Shown here piece by piece: positions 39,490-49,200 of a DNA stretch of 64,000 nucleotides. The stretch is from Mycolicibacterium boenickei (GTDB lineage: Bacteria; Actinomycetota; Actinomycetes; Mycobacteriales; Mycobacteriaceae). Each line of letters begins with the position of its first letter. Within the stretch, counting starts at the first letter, position 1. Under the pieces are notes generated by a model. It was not told the DNA's origin, did no database searches, and saw only the letters and a program-made list of their open reading frames with translations. The stretch lies in assembly GCF_010731295.1 (NCBI RefSeq), contig NZ_AP022579.1, forward strand, positions 372,001-436,000, given 5' to 3'. The position numbers and the translations under genes are program-made.

Positions 39490-39936
39490 GATGCACCATG
39501 GCGCGCAGTCCAATCAGATTTTCGGCAAATCCACCGAGGGGCGTTGAGTTCGAGATGCCGTGGACCGAACGAACCAGCGCCCGAGCCTCACCCTGGGCCG
39601 TCGGCGAACGCCGTCGACGCCACGCCCGCAGTTCCGGACGCTCGTCGAGACGATGGACAGTTCTTGAGTCACGTTCCGGCTGCCATCGAAACAGCCGGAA
39701 CTAAACTGGTTATTTCACAATGACTCTGAGAAATTCGACGACAGCACAGCGGGGAGAAGCAGCAGAATAACGTCAAGGCCGCCGAGGCGATGCGCGATGG
39801 GGCTACGCAGATCGGCTTCCGCCGATCATGACTCACGCGGTCCCGCAGATCCGCACGGCCAAATGGCCTCAAAGTACTTCACTTTCAAGTTTCAAGAATC
39901 AGCGCAGCAAACTGTGCAAAAGGTAGGATCTCGGTC
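39490..39936. other. 447-bp gap between pks and the GAP-family gene
   Basis: No gene is supported. Short frames here (for example 39498-39704 rightward) are Arg/Ser-rich with no family resemblance and no ribosome-binding site. The last 200 bases are A/T-richer and probably carry the promoter of the GAP gene. An AGGTAGG sequence precedes its start. Confidence 0.5.
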
Positions 39937-40749
39937 ATGTGGGGCTCGCTGGTAGTACTGGCACTGTTGACGACCATCAATCCTGTGCGCCTCGGAATCA
40001 TCCTCCTGGTGCTCTCGCGGCCGCGGCCCGTGCAAAACCTGCTCGCTTACTGGGCGGGCGCAGTGCTCATCGGAATGGCCACCCTCGTCATTCCACTGTT
40101 CGTGCTCCACTCCACTCCGGCTTCGTCCGCTTTCGCGAAGAATTTTGCGCACCCCACCGCGAATCCGGCCGCACAACGCATCACAATCGCGCTCGGAGTG
40201 CTTCTCCTGGCGATCGCTGTGTTCATGGTGGCGCGCAACTTGTTGCGAACGCCCGTGGCCGCAGGGAGTCATCAGAGGCCATCGGGTGACGGTGTCGGCA
40301 CCACCTCGACACTCGTGGACGATTCAGGGGCACCGCCTGCCATCGCACGGCTGTTGTACTCCACGCCGGACGATGACGATGCCGATCCCAAATCTCGGCG
40401 ACTGGCGGGGCGCATCCGCAAGGCCTGGCAGAACGGGTCCCCGTGGATCCCCTTCGTCATCGGCATCATCGTGGTCCCGCCACTCGACGGGGTTCTGTTC
40501 GCGCTGGCCATCGTCGTAGCCTCAGGAGCCTCGTTCGAGGTCCAGTTGATCGCACTGATCGCGTTCGTCTTCGGCGTGCTTCTCGTCGAGGAGTTCATCC
40601 TCGTCAGCAACGTGGTTGCACCAGCGCGAACCCAGGCGGCACTGCGTAGATTGCACGAATGGGCCAGTGCACATCGCCAGGCGTTCGCGGCCGCCATCTG
40701 CGCGGTGGTCGGAGCGTCCTTGGTGCTCAGGGGCATCGGCGGCCTCTGA
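39937..40749 (+). CDS. GAP-family membrane protein (glycopeptidolipid-addressing-like)
   Basis: A 270-residue protein with about six membrane helices: three in the first 105 residues (LVVLALLTTINPVRLGIILLVLS, YWAGAVLIGMATLVIPLFV, ITIALGVLLLAIAVFMVA) and three after 180. They are joined by a polar, acidic loop containing DDDDADP. The NPVRLGIILLVLSRPRPVQNLLAYWAGA start is characteristic of the mycobacterial GAP family. Its founding member is needed to bring glycopeptidolipid to the cell surface. Lying beside the pks and the mmpS/mmpL set, it supports export of a surface lipid. The exact cargo is inferred. Confidence 0.88.
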   Translation: MWGSLVVLALLTTINPVRLGIILLVLSRPRPVQNLLAYWAGAVLIGMATLVIPLFVLHSTPASSAFAKNFAHPTANPAAQRITIALGVLLLAIAVFMVARNLLRTPVAAGSHQRPSGDGVGTTSTLVDDSGAPPAIARLLYSTPDDDDADPKSRRLAGRIRKAWQNGSPWIPFVIGIIVVPPLDGVLFALAIVVASGASFEVQLIALIAFVFGVLLVEEFILVSNVVAPARTQAALRRLHEWASAHRQAFAAAICAVVGASLVLRGIGGL

Positions 40750-41109
40750 GGCGCCGGCCTGTCTGGCCCTGATGTTCGACTCACACCATTGCCGGCGCGC
40801 GCCTACCCGGCCTCCGGGCAAACAACTCGGCCAGGAAACCGAGCGCGAACTCAATCCGCGTTATTCGCCGGCCACCAGCCAACCCAGACGGGCGAGGCAG
40901 GCGGAGGCACCGCTTATCTGCACCGATCGGCGGAATCTAGCGAAACCATCTACCCAACCGCACTTCTCGCTGAAGGTGAGACATTCAGTGGACCAGACAA
41001 ATTCGCCGGATTGATCAGGTGTTGTGTAACACGTTTCATTGCAACAGATTTCGAATCTAATCAGCAAAATTGCCACGTGCAGCGGCGCTTGGACTCGTAC
41101 CGTACAAGG
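40750..41109. other. 360-bp gap before the first HxxxD paralogue
   Basis: The HxxxD frame stays open leftward to 40789, but that stretch lacks family similarity and all paralogues start at MSNVLD, so I leave it out. It becomes A/T-rich after 40990 and probably holds the promoter of the 41110 gene. Nothing else is seen. Confidence 0.5.
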
Positions 41110-42426
41110 ATGAGCAACGTACTCGATCTGCTCGATCAGACGATGTACGACATCGGGCAGGCCACTGGGTCGAACACCCTGCTGCAGTGTGTCTGGATGT
41201 ATGACCGCCCGGTCGACATCAACGGTCTCCGGCAGTTCCACTACCACCTTGAGCGAGGTCGGCTGTCTCGCTGCATCGCACGGTCCCCACTGCCATTCGG
41301 GCGCAGCCGCTGGGTGGCGCCCGACCATCTACCTGAGCTTGAGATCGTCGAGTCAGCCCGCCCGCGCGAACAATTCGACGACTGGCTCAACGAACAGGTC
41401 AACACCCCGCTGGATTGCGAGCACGGTCCCGGATGGCACCTGGCGGTGCTCCCGTTCACCGACGGCGGCGCCGGTGTGAGCCTGGTCGTCTCGCATTGCC
41501 TCACCGACGGCGTCGGGCTGTGGGAGGCGATGGCGGATGCAGCGCTCGGTCGCGACGACCCGATCAGCTGGCCCGCCGCCGGATCGCGCGGGCGGTTCCG
41601 AGCCATGCGAGAAGACGCCCGCCAGACCGTGCGCGATATCCCGGCCATCGGCCGCGCCGTCGCCGCCGCAATACGCCTGGGGCAACAAGGGCGCAACGGC
41701 GCCGAGGCAGTCAGACCGTCCGCCCCGGCATCGTCTGCGCTGCCGCCTGGAGACGACGAACCCCACCTGCTACCAACGGTGACGATATTCGTCGACGCCG
41801 ATGAGTGGGACGCCCGCGCACACGCACTCGGTGGCACCCGCAACACGCTGCTTGTGGGTCTGGCGGCCCGCCTCGCGCAACAGGCCGGACGGGTTGCTGC
41901 GGACGGTTCGGTGGTCGTGACGCTACCGGTGAACGAGCGCACTGCGGACGACACCCGCGCCAACGCGATCGGAGGCGTGCGCACCACAGTCGACCCGGCG
42001 TCTGCAACGACAGATCTGAGTGAGATCCGGTCCGCAGTCAAGCAAGCACTGATTCGGCACTCGGAGCAACCCGACCCCCAGCAGGTACTGAATGCGCTGG
42101 TGCCCCTGATGCCTGAGCGGGTCCTGAAAGCCGCCCGCAGCGCGGCCAGGGGCAACCCATTCAATCTCGTCGGCGCATCGAACGTCGGAGAGATTGATTC
42201 CGCCGCCAGCCGACCCGATGGCACGGCGGCCGATTCTTTCGCCATCAGGCTGCACCACCTGGGCGTGGCCACGTCGACCCTGGACCGCTACGGCGGGGTG
42301 CAGACCATGCTTTCCGGCGCGATGGACGGACGGATTTTTGTGTCGTTGAGTTCTTATCTCCCAGGCCATGACAATTCGAATGATGAGCTGCGACTGCAGC
42401 TTTCGACAGCGTTGGATGAGTTCTAG
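41110..42426 (+). CDS. Stand-alone HxxxD condensation/acyltransferase-like protein, paralogue A
   Basis: A 438-residue protein of the superfamily that includes NRPS condensation domains, PapA acyltransferases and wax-ester/DGAT enzymes. The active-site motif is S-His129-CLTDG, so the general-base His is present. The N-terminal half has VDINGLRQFHYHLERGRLS and RSPLPFGRSRWVAP. The C-terminal half has [20 protein letters not shown] and the ASNVG strand. I do not see a PapA-type DFGWG motif. The ATG at 41110 starts the family-conserved MSNVLD. It is the only paralogue on the plus strand and its stop overlaps that of paralogue B. An N- or O-acyl transfer or amide-forming role is inferred. Confidence 0.85.
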   Translation: MSNVLDLLDQTMYDIGQATGSNTLLQCVWMYDRPVDINGLRQFHYHLERGRLSRCIARSPLPFGRSRWVAPDHLPELEIVESARPREQFDDWLNEQVNTPLDCEHGPGWHLAVLPFTDGGAGVSLVVSHCLTDGVGLWEAMADAALGRDDPISWPAAGSRGRFRAMREDARQTVRDIPAIGRAVAAAIRLGQQGRNGAEAVRPSAPASSALPPGDDEPHLLPTVTIFVDADEWDARAHALGGTRNTLLVGLAARLAQQAGRVAADGSVVVTLPVNERTADDTRANAIGGVRTTVDPASATTDLSEIRSAVKQALIRHSEQPDPQQVLNALVPLMPERVLKAARSAARGNPFNLVGASNVGEIDSAASRPDGTAADSFAIRLHHLGVATSTLDRYGGVQTMLSGAMDGRIFVSLSSYLPGHDNSNDELRLQLSTALDEF

Positions 42427-43766
42427 CTCACTGCCAGCTGTTCGGTGAGCGAAAAGTCCTTCAACGCGCTCGAAAGGTCTTGTTTCAAGCTGTCATTGGA
42501 GTTGGGAAAGCCTGGCAGATACTCGATGGCCGAGATGAAGACCTTTCCGTTCACCGTTCCGGAGAGCACTGACTGAATTCCTCCGAGCCGGCGCATCCTC
42601 GCCTCGGTCACACCCAGGTGGATCACCCTCAGGGCGAAAGAATCGGCCTCCGTGCCGTCGGGCCGACCGACGGCCGGGTTGACCACGCGCAGGTTGGATG
42701 AGCCGACTTGATTCAATGTGACGACAGTGGTTGCCTCTCGGGCAGCCTTGAGAAGCCGCAGCGGTAGCAGAGGGACGATGGCGTTCACTGCCATCTCGTT
42801 GTCGGCCTCCTCCCGGTGGCGGATCAGTGTCTGTTTGACCGCCGCCCGTATCTCCTGCAGGTCTGTGATCGCACGCTCAGGGTCGACCGTGACTGTGGCA
42901 TTGCCGATCGCGTTGGCGCGCGTGTCGCCCTGAGCACGCTGATCGACCGGCATGATCACCTCGACCGAACCATCCGCAGCAACCCGGCCCGCCCGGTGGG
43001 CTAGCCGGGCCGCCAATCCCACCAGCAACGAGTTACTGGTCCCGCCGAGCGCCCGGGCGCGGGCGTCCCACTCCTCCGCGTCGACCAATACCGTTGCCAT
43101 CGCGTGCGTGACGCATTCGCCGGAGCCGGGGGACAGCGCCGGTGGCGTGCTGGTCGGTGCGGTCGCGGCGACAGCGCCACCGCGGCTACGCCGGACCAAT
43201 CGGATAGCGGCGGCAACGCCCCGGCCCATGGCGGGGATGTCGCGCAGGGTTTGGCGGGCGTCTTCGCGGAGGGCCTGCCACCGGCCGCGGGATCCGGCGG
43301 CCGGCCAGCTGATCGGGTCGTCGCGGCCGAGTGCTGCATCCGTCAGCGCCGTGCACAGCCCGACGCCGTCGGTCAGGAAACGGGAAAGGACAAAACTGAC
43401 CCCGGTGCCACCGTCGGTGAACGGGAGCACCGCAAGTCGCCACCCTGGACCGTGTTCGCAATCCAGTGGGGTGTTGATCTGTTCGTCGAGCCAGTCGTCG
43501 AATTCTTCCCGCGGGCGGGCCGACTCGAGGATCTCGAGCTCAGGCAGGTTGTCTGGTGCTACCCAGCGGCTGCGGCCGAACGGCAAGGGAGACTGCTCGA
43601 TGCAGCGGGATAACCGTCCCCGCTGGAGGTGTTCATGGAACCGCCGGAGACCATCGATGTCGACAGGCCGGTTGTACACCCAGATGCACTGCAGTTGGCT
43701 GGCGCCTCCTACCGCCTGCCCGACGTCGAACATGGTCTGGTCGAGCACATCGAGTACGTTGCTCAT
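42423..43766 (-). CDS. HxxxD-family paralogue B with catalytic His replaced by Arg
   Basis: A 447-residue paralogue with the same [10 protein letters not shown] start and overall layout. The motif reads S-Arg129-FLTDG, because the codon at 43380-43382 is CGT, where paralogues A, C and D have His129. Without the general base it should be inactive as an acyltransferase, or it may have become a scaffold, an epimerase-like protein or a partner subunit. The frame is intact over its length, so it is not a decayed gene. It follows the cyclodeaminase gene by 33 bases and ends the NRPS operon. Its stop overlaps the stop of paralogue A (42423-42426). Confidence 0.85.
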   Translation of the reverse strand: MSNVLDVLDQTMFDVGQAVGGASQLQCIWVYNRPVDIDGLRRFHEHLQRGRLSRCIEQSPLPFGRSRWVAPDNLPELEILESARPREEFDDWLDEQINTPLDCEHGPGWRLAVLPFTDGGTGVSFVLSRFLTDGVGLCTALTDAALGRDDPISWPAAGSRGRWQALREDARQTLRDIPAMGRGVAAAIRLVRRSRGGAVAATAPTSTPPALSPGSGECVTHAMATVLVDAEEWDARARALGGTSNSLLVGLAARLAHRAGRVAADGSVEVIMPVDQRAQGDTRANAIGNATVTVDPERAITDLQEIRAAVKQTLIRHREEADNEMAVNAIVPLLPLRLLKAAREATTVVTLNQVGSSNLRVVNPAVGRPDGTEADSFALRVIHLGVTEARMRRLGGIQSVLSGTVNGKVFISAIEYLPGFPNSNDSLKQDLSSALKDFSLTEQLAVS

Positions 43767-43799
43767 TATCCAACCGCACTTTCCAAGTGGTGAGCCGTG

Positions 43800-44858
43800 C
43801 TATTTGGCTGCCGATGCCAAGTACGGTGAATGCAGCGCCACCGGCCCGTCGAGGATAGAGAATTTATCGCCGATACCAGCCTCGGCTGCGAAGTCTAGAA
43901 ATACGTCCAGAGCCACGTGGTCTTCAAATGCGAATCCAGTGCTGTCGAACACGGTGAGATCGTGCACTTGAGGAAGTGGTTCGCCCGTCGAACTTGCAAC
44001 TCCGACCAGGTCTTGCAAGGTTACGTCGATTTCATCTCTTTCAAGAACCTGGCATTCTCCTTCGTTTAATGCTTGTTCCATATGGTCGACACAAATGTAT
44101 GCCCTGTTCAAAACTGACAGCGGCAACTCAGTCTTGCCGGGCTCGTCCGATCCGATTGAATTTATATGGAGGTGGGGGGCAAGCCTCTCGTCCTTCACGA
44201 CTGGGCCTGCGCCAGGACGAACCGATGTGGCGGTCACCAGAATATCTGCACCGTTGACAACGCCGTGCGGGTCGTCAAAGACCTCAAACCGGGCGGACGT
44301 GAAGTTGCACCGATCCGCCAGGGATTCAGCACACCGTCTGTCGATGTCGTAAACCTGGATCCGGTCCAGAGGAAACGCAACGCTCAGCGCGTGGATCTGG
44401 GTAACTGCCTGCAATCCAGCACCGACTATCGCCGCAGTTTGCGAATCAGGCCGAGCGAGAATCGAACTGGCCACAGCAGTAGCAGCACCGGTACGAATTG
44501 CAGTAGGTACTGTGGCATCACAGATCGCGAGCAATTCACCGCTGGAATCGCTGTACCTACATATTGCTCCGACGACAGTCGGCAACCGATGCTCGGCGTT
44601 GTTATTCGGCTTATAGCTGATTGTTTTCAATGTCATTCCACGATTGACTTCGAGATACGGCATGTTCTCGATCACCCCACCACCAACTCGATAGTCGTGC
44701 ACAAACCCATTTCGGGGCGGGCAGTTTCGCCAACCGTCGCGCGCCACCTCCGAAAGCCCCCTCCGCAACCTGTCGATACAGGTGCGCATTATCACGTCCA
44801 TTCCCACCATGTCCACCAAGCGCCTCGCATCGCTATACGAAAGCATTAATGTGTCCAC
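43800..44858 (-). CDS. Ornithine cyclodeaminase / mu-crystallin-family enzyme
   Basis: A 352-residue NAD(P)-dependent enzyme. The GGVIENMPYLE and KTISYKPNNN segments carry the substrate-site Lys, ATVPTAIRTGAATAVAS the Arg, and IVGAGLQAVTQIHAL is the Rossmann loop; DSTGFAFEDHVA is the late active-site segment. Family members make proline from ornithine, pipecolate from lysine, or build unusual amino acids in NRPS pathways (for example lysine cyclodeaminases and SbnB-like enzymes). Lying inside the NRPS operon, it most simply supplies a cyclic or modified amino acid to one module. The GTG at 44858 is chosen because GGGGGA precedes it. The gene looks more A/T-rich than its neighbours. Confidence 0.87.
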   Translation of the reverse strand: MDTLMLSYSDARRLVDMVGMDVIMRTCIDRLRRGLSEVARDGWRNCPPRNGFVHDYRVGGGVIENMPYLEVNRGMTLKTISYKPNNNAEHRLPTVVGAICRYSDSSGELLAICDATVPTAIRTGAATAVASSILARPDSQTAAIVGAGLQAVTQIHALSVAFPLDRIQVYDIDRRCAESLADRCNFTSARFEVFDDPHGVVNGADILVTATSVRPGAGPVVKDERLAPHLHINSIGSDEPGKTELPLSVLNRAYICVDHMEQALNEGECQVLERDEIDVTLQDLVGVASSTGEPLPQVHDLTVFDSTGFAFEDHVALDVFLDFAAEAGIGDKFSILDGPVALHSPYLASAAK

Positions 44859-44926
44859 TGTCCATCCCCCTTTACATGTGATGCCGCAGTCTGGCTGTCC
44901 AGGTGAATTTTCATCCGCGCCGCCCT

Positions 44927-46243
44927 TCACAGATGCATTCCGGTGAGCGAAAAGTCCTTCAAAGCGCTCAAGAGGTCTTGTTGTAAACGGTCATTCGTGT
45001 TGACCCGACCCGGCAGATAGGAATGGGCCGAGACGAAGACCTGTCCGTTCACCCTCCCCGACAGAAACGACTGCGTACCGCCGAACCGGTTGAGCATCGC
45101 TTCCGTCAGCCCCAGATGGGGCAGAACCTTGATGGCCAAGAAGTCGCACTCCGTGCCATCGGGCCGGCTGGCAGCCGGATTCACCACACCGAGGTTGGAC
45201 GAACCGACCCCGTTGGGTGAACCGACACGGGACGTGGACCCGAGAAACCGCTTGGGCAACAGCGGAATGATGGCGTTCACCGCATACACCTCGTCAGGCA
45301 CGTCCGGGTGACGAATCAGCGCTTGCTTGACCGCAGCCCGGATCTCACGCAGATCCGTCGTCGCGAGTTCAGGGTCGACGGTGACTGCGGCGTTGCCGAT
45401 CGCATTGGCGCGGGTATCGCCGTCAGCGCGCTGATTGACCGGCATTCCCACGACGACGGAGCCGTCCGCGCCGACCCGTCCAGCGCGATGGGCCAGCCGG
45501 GCCGCCAATCCCACCAACAATGAATTGCTGGTCCCGCCGAGTGCTTGGGCGCGAGCGTCCCACTCCTCGGCATCGACGAAGATCGTTGCCATCGGAACCG
45601 CAGTGGGTTCGTCGGCGCCGGGCAACGTCGGTGGCGTGATGGTCGGTGCGGCACCGGCACGGCTGCGCCTGGCCAACCGGATGGCGGCGACGACAGCACG
45701 GCCCACGGCAGGGATGTCGCGCACAGCTTGCCAGCTGTCCTGCAGCAGAGCTTTCCCACGGCTGCGCGATGCCGCTGCAGGCCAGCTCATCGGATCGTCG
45801 CGGCCAAGTGCCGCGTCCGCCAGCGCCTCGCACAGCCCGACGCCGTCTGTCAGGCAGTGCGAGACGACCAGGCTCACACCGGCGCCTCCGTCGGTGAACG
45901 GGAGCACCGCCAGGTGCCATCCAGGACCGTGCTCGCAATCCAGCGGAGTGTTGACCTGTTCATCGAGCCAGTCGTCGAATTGTTCCCGCGGGCGGGCTGT
46001 CTCGACGATCTCGAGGTCGGATGAACCCCCGGAGGCTATCCAGCGGTGGCGGCCGAACGGCAAGGGTGACTGCTCGATGCGGCGGGACAACCGGCCCTGC
46101 CGAAGATGTTCGTGGAACCGCCGCAGACCGTCGATGTCGATCGGACGGCCATAGACCCAGACAGTCTGCAGCAGGCTGGTGACTCCTATCGCCCGCCCGA
46201 GATCAAACGCACGTTGGTCGAGTACATCGAGTACATTGCTCAT
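44927..46243 (-). CDS. HxxxD-family paralogue C, translationally coupled to the NRPS
   Basis: A 438-residue stand-alone condensation/acyltransferase-like protein with S-His129-CLTDG intact. It starts within the NRPS stop (ATGA at 46240-46243), which implies coupled translation and, usually, a shared complex or pathway step. Features match paralogue [30 protein letters not shown] segment, [24 protein letters not shown] helix, and the [17 protein letters not shown] strand. It is the best candidate for the missing first condensation step or for transfer of the finished peptide. Its last 320 bases are almost identical to those of paralogue E at the right edge. Confidence 0.88.
   Translation of the reverse strand: MSNVLDVLDQRAFDLGRAIGVTSLLQTVWVYGRPIDIDGLRRFHEHLRQGRLSRRIEQSPLPFGRHRWIASGGSSDLEIVETARPREQFDDWLDEQVNTPLDCEHGPGWHLAVLPFTDGGAGVSLVVSHCLTDGVGLCEALADAALGRDDPMSWPAAASRSRGKALLQDSWQAVRDIPAVGRAVVAAIRLARRSRAGAAPTITPPTLPGADEPTAVPMATIFVDAEEWDARAQALGGTSNSLLVGLAARLAHRAGRVGADGSVVVGMPVNQRADGDTRANAIGNAAVTVDPELATTDLREIRAAVKQALIRHPDVPDEVYAVNAIIPLLPKRFLGSTSRVGSPNGVGSSNLGVVNPAASRPDGTECDFLAIKVLPHLGLTEAMLNRFGGTQSFLSGRVNGQVFVSAHSYLPGRVNTNDRLQQDLLSALKDFSLTGMHL
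44935..45255. repeat. Near-identical direct repeat shared with 63680-64000
   Basis: The 3' third of paralogue C is nearly identical in DNA to the 3' end of paralogue E, in the same orientation and about 18.7 kb away. The copies differ at only a few positions in the stretch I aligned by eye (45001-45240 versus 63746-63985). Confidence 0.8.
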
Positions 46244-49200
46244 CGTTGAACGGCGCTTTCCAAAACCGACTTGAGCTGTTCCACGTATCCACTGAGCGAT
46301 TCAGGGGTGAACATCTCGAAGTGTGTGCAGCCCACCGGCAGCACGGTGATCTCACCGGAAACGTATGGGCGCCAACTGTGCAGCAGCGATCGGGCCGCCC
46401 TGCGGTTACGCAGGCGCGCCAACCGCGACGTCATTCCGTCACCGCTGGTGTCCTCGCACTTCGGACGCGCAGCCGAAAACATCACCACATCGCCGTCGAA
46501 CAAATCGGGCGCATGGTCGAGGAGAAGCAATTGGCCCGAGCTGACGCTTCGCGCCATGAATTCCGCGAGCCGTTTGGAGGGAGGGCTGACCCCGTGTCGC
46601 GCGACGAGGTCGGCCACCTTTGAATAGGTCAGCGGTCTCCAATGCATCGGAACACCAATGCCATTGGTCCGCAGGACGTAGTCCAGAACCCAGCCTTCGA
46701 CAACCGCCTGGTTCCTCGCGATCTTTCTGGTGATGCGCTTCCAGAACTTGTTCGGATTCAACAAGCCATCCAACAAGACCAGACGCTGCACTTCACACCC
46801 GCGGCGCTGGAGCTCCACCGCGAGCGCGTGGGCCGCTACGCCGCCGAACGACCATCCGAGAATCCGATATGGCCCAGCAGGATGAAGATCCTGAATCCTG
46901 TCTGCATAGCTTGCCGCCATACTCTGTATCGACTTTGCTTCGGGAACACCGTCAGCGGGAACATGATTGATCCCGATGATCGGGCCGTCCACATACTGAC
47001 CCAACGCTCGATACGACCAACTCAGGCCGAAGCCATCATGGACACAGCACAGCGGTACCCCGTTGCCCGGCTTGAGCACCTCCACCGGAACCACTTCCTG
47101 CGAGCTCTCGGCGCGGCCCACAAGCTGAGCCAGGCTCCGTACCGTGGGCGCATCGAACATCACCCGCACCGCCAACTCGGTTTCCAAACTGGCGTTGGCC
47201 GCAGCGATCACCCGCATCGCAGACAGTGAATCCCCACCCAGGTCGAAGAACGAATCCTCGACCCCGATCCGCTCCAGACCCAGTACATCGGCGTAGATAC
47301 CGGCCAGGATTTCCTCGGTCAGCGTTGCCGGGGGCCGGTATTCGCGACCGTCGGTGTAGTCCGGTACCGGCAGGGCGCGCTTGTCGAGTTTGCCGTTGAC
47401 CGTCAACGGCAAGGTGTCCAAGACCATCACGGCTGCCGGCACCATATAGCTCGGTAACCGTTCGCCCAGCCGGACGCGAATTTCGGCCGGGTCTGCGCCA
47501 CCGGTGATGTACCCGACGAGGCGTTTGTCGCCCGGGCGGTCCTCACGAGCGATGACCGCCGCCTGATCGACGCCCTCCAAATCGGCCAGCACGGTTTGGA
47601 TTTCACCCAGCTCGATCCGATACCCGCGGATCTTGACCTGCTCATCGGCTCGGCCCAGATACTGCAACTGACCGTCTACGCCCCAGCGCACCAGATCACC
47701 GGTGCGATACATGCGTTGCCCCACCGCGCCGAATGGGCACGCCACAAACCGCGACCCGGTCAACCCGCCCCGGTGCAGGTACCCGCTCGCAAGCCCGGCT
47801 CCGGCCACGTACAACTCACCGATCACCCCAGCCGGCACCTGGCGTAACCATGGATCCAGCACGAAGAACGCCGCCCCGGGTACCGGTGTACCGATCGGCA
47901 CCACCGTCGACCCGGCTACCAGCGGGGCACTGAACGATGCGTACCACGTCTCCGTCGGCCCATAGCCGTTGAGCATCACCCGACCCGGCGCCCACCGATC
48001 CACCAACTCGGTCGGACAGGCCTCGCCTCCGACCACCAGCGCCGTCGACTCCAAGCCGACCGAGGAAAGAGCGGCCGCAGCAGATGGAGTCTGATTCAAC
48101 ACCGTCACACCCTCGGCAATCAGCAACGCGTGCAACTCATCCGGCGAACCCGCCACCGCATCCGGCACCACCACCAACCGCCCACCACTGAGCAACGCAC
48201 CGAAGATCTCCCACACCGACACATCGAACGCATACGAATGCCACTGCGACCACACCCCAACACGCGGCAACTCCACATCCAACGACAAAAGCAACCCCGT
48301 CACATTCCGATGCGGGACAGCCACCCCCTTCGGCACACCGGTGGTGCCCGACGTATAGATCACATACGCGATGTCATCGGGAGCCACCGCCGGCAATGCG
48401 GTGCTCGACTGGCTATCGATACGCGGATCGGCCACATCGACGACCTCGACCCCGCGCACACGCAGCCGCTCAGCCAGACCGCCGGTACTCAGCGCCGCGA
48501 CCGGCTTCGCAGCAGCGACAACGACCGCGATCCGGGCATCGGGATGCGCCGGGTCGATCGGCAGGTACGCGGCCCCGGTCTTGAGTATCGCCAGGATCGA
48601 CACAATCGCCGCAGCCGAACGATCGAGCAACACCGCCACACACTCACCCGGACCCGCACCGTGACCAACGAGGAAGTGCGCCAACCGATTCGAGGCCTCG
48701 TCGAGTTCTCGGTACGACATGGACCTGCCGTCGAAGGTCACCGCCACCGCATCAGGCACACGGGCCGCATGCTCGGCGAACAGCATCGGGACCGATACTT
48801 GAGGAGATACAGGACGAGTCAACGTGGCACGGTTGCCGACCTCGTCGAGACGAGCGTGTTCGGCACCGTCCAACACATCGATCGACGACACGCGCAGTGT
48901 CGGATCGGCGGTGATCGCCGCGAGAACCCGCCCCAGCCGCCCGAGCATCGCCTCGACGGTCTCGGCGTCGAACACGTCGGTGCGGAACTCCACCGAACCA
49001 CCGATCCCGGCCGAAGCACCTTCCGCATCGAACCGCTCCCCCAGGGAGAACACCAGATCCATCCGTGCGGTGTGAGTTTCGGCCAGCTGTGGCGCGGCGT
49101 AGACATCGCCCGGTGCCGACTGGGCAGAGGAGGTGACAGTGGAGTTCTGCCAGGCCAGCATCACCTGGATCAGCGGATGATGGCTCAGGCTACGGGTCGG

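Noticed and set aside
39255..39704. Rightward frame overlapping the PKS end
   Set aside because: Out of frame with the ACP domain, Arg/Ser-rich and without a ribosome-binding site.
40789..41109. Upstream extension of paralogue A
   Set aside because: The extra 107 residues are not shared by any paralogue; all begin at MSNVLD.
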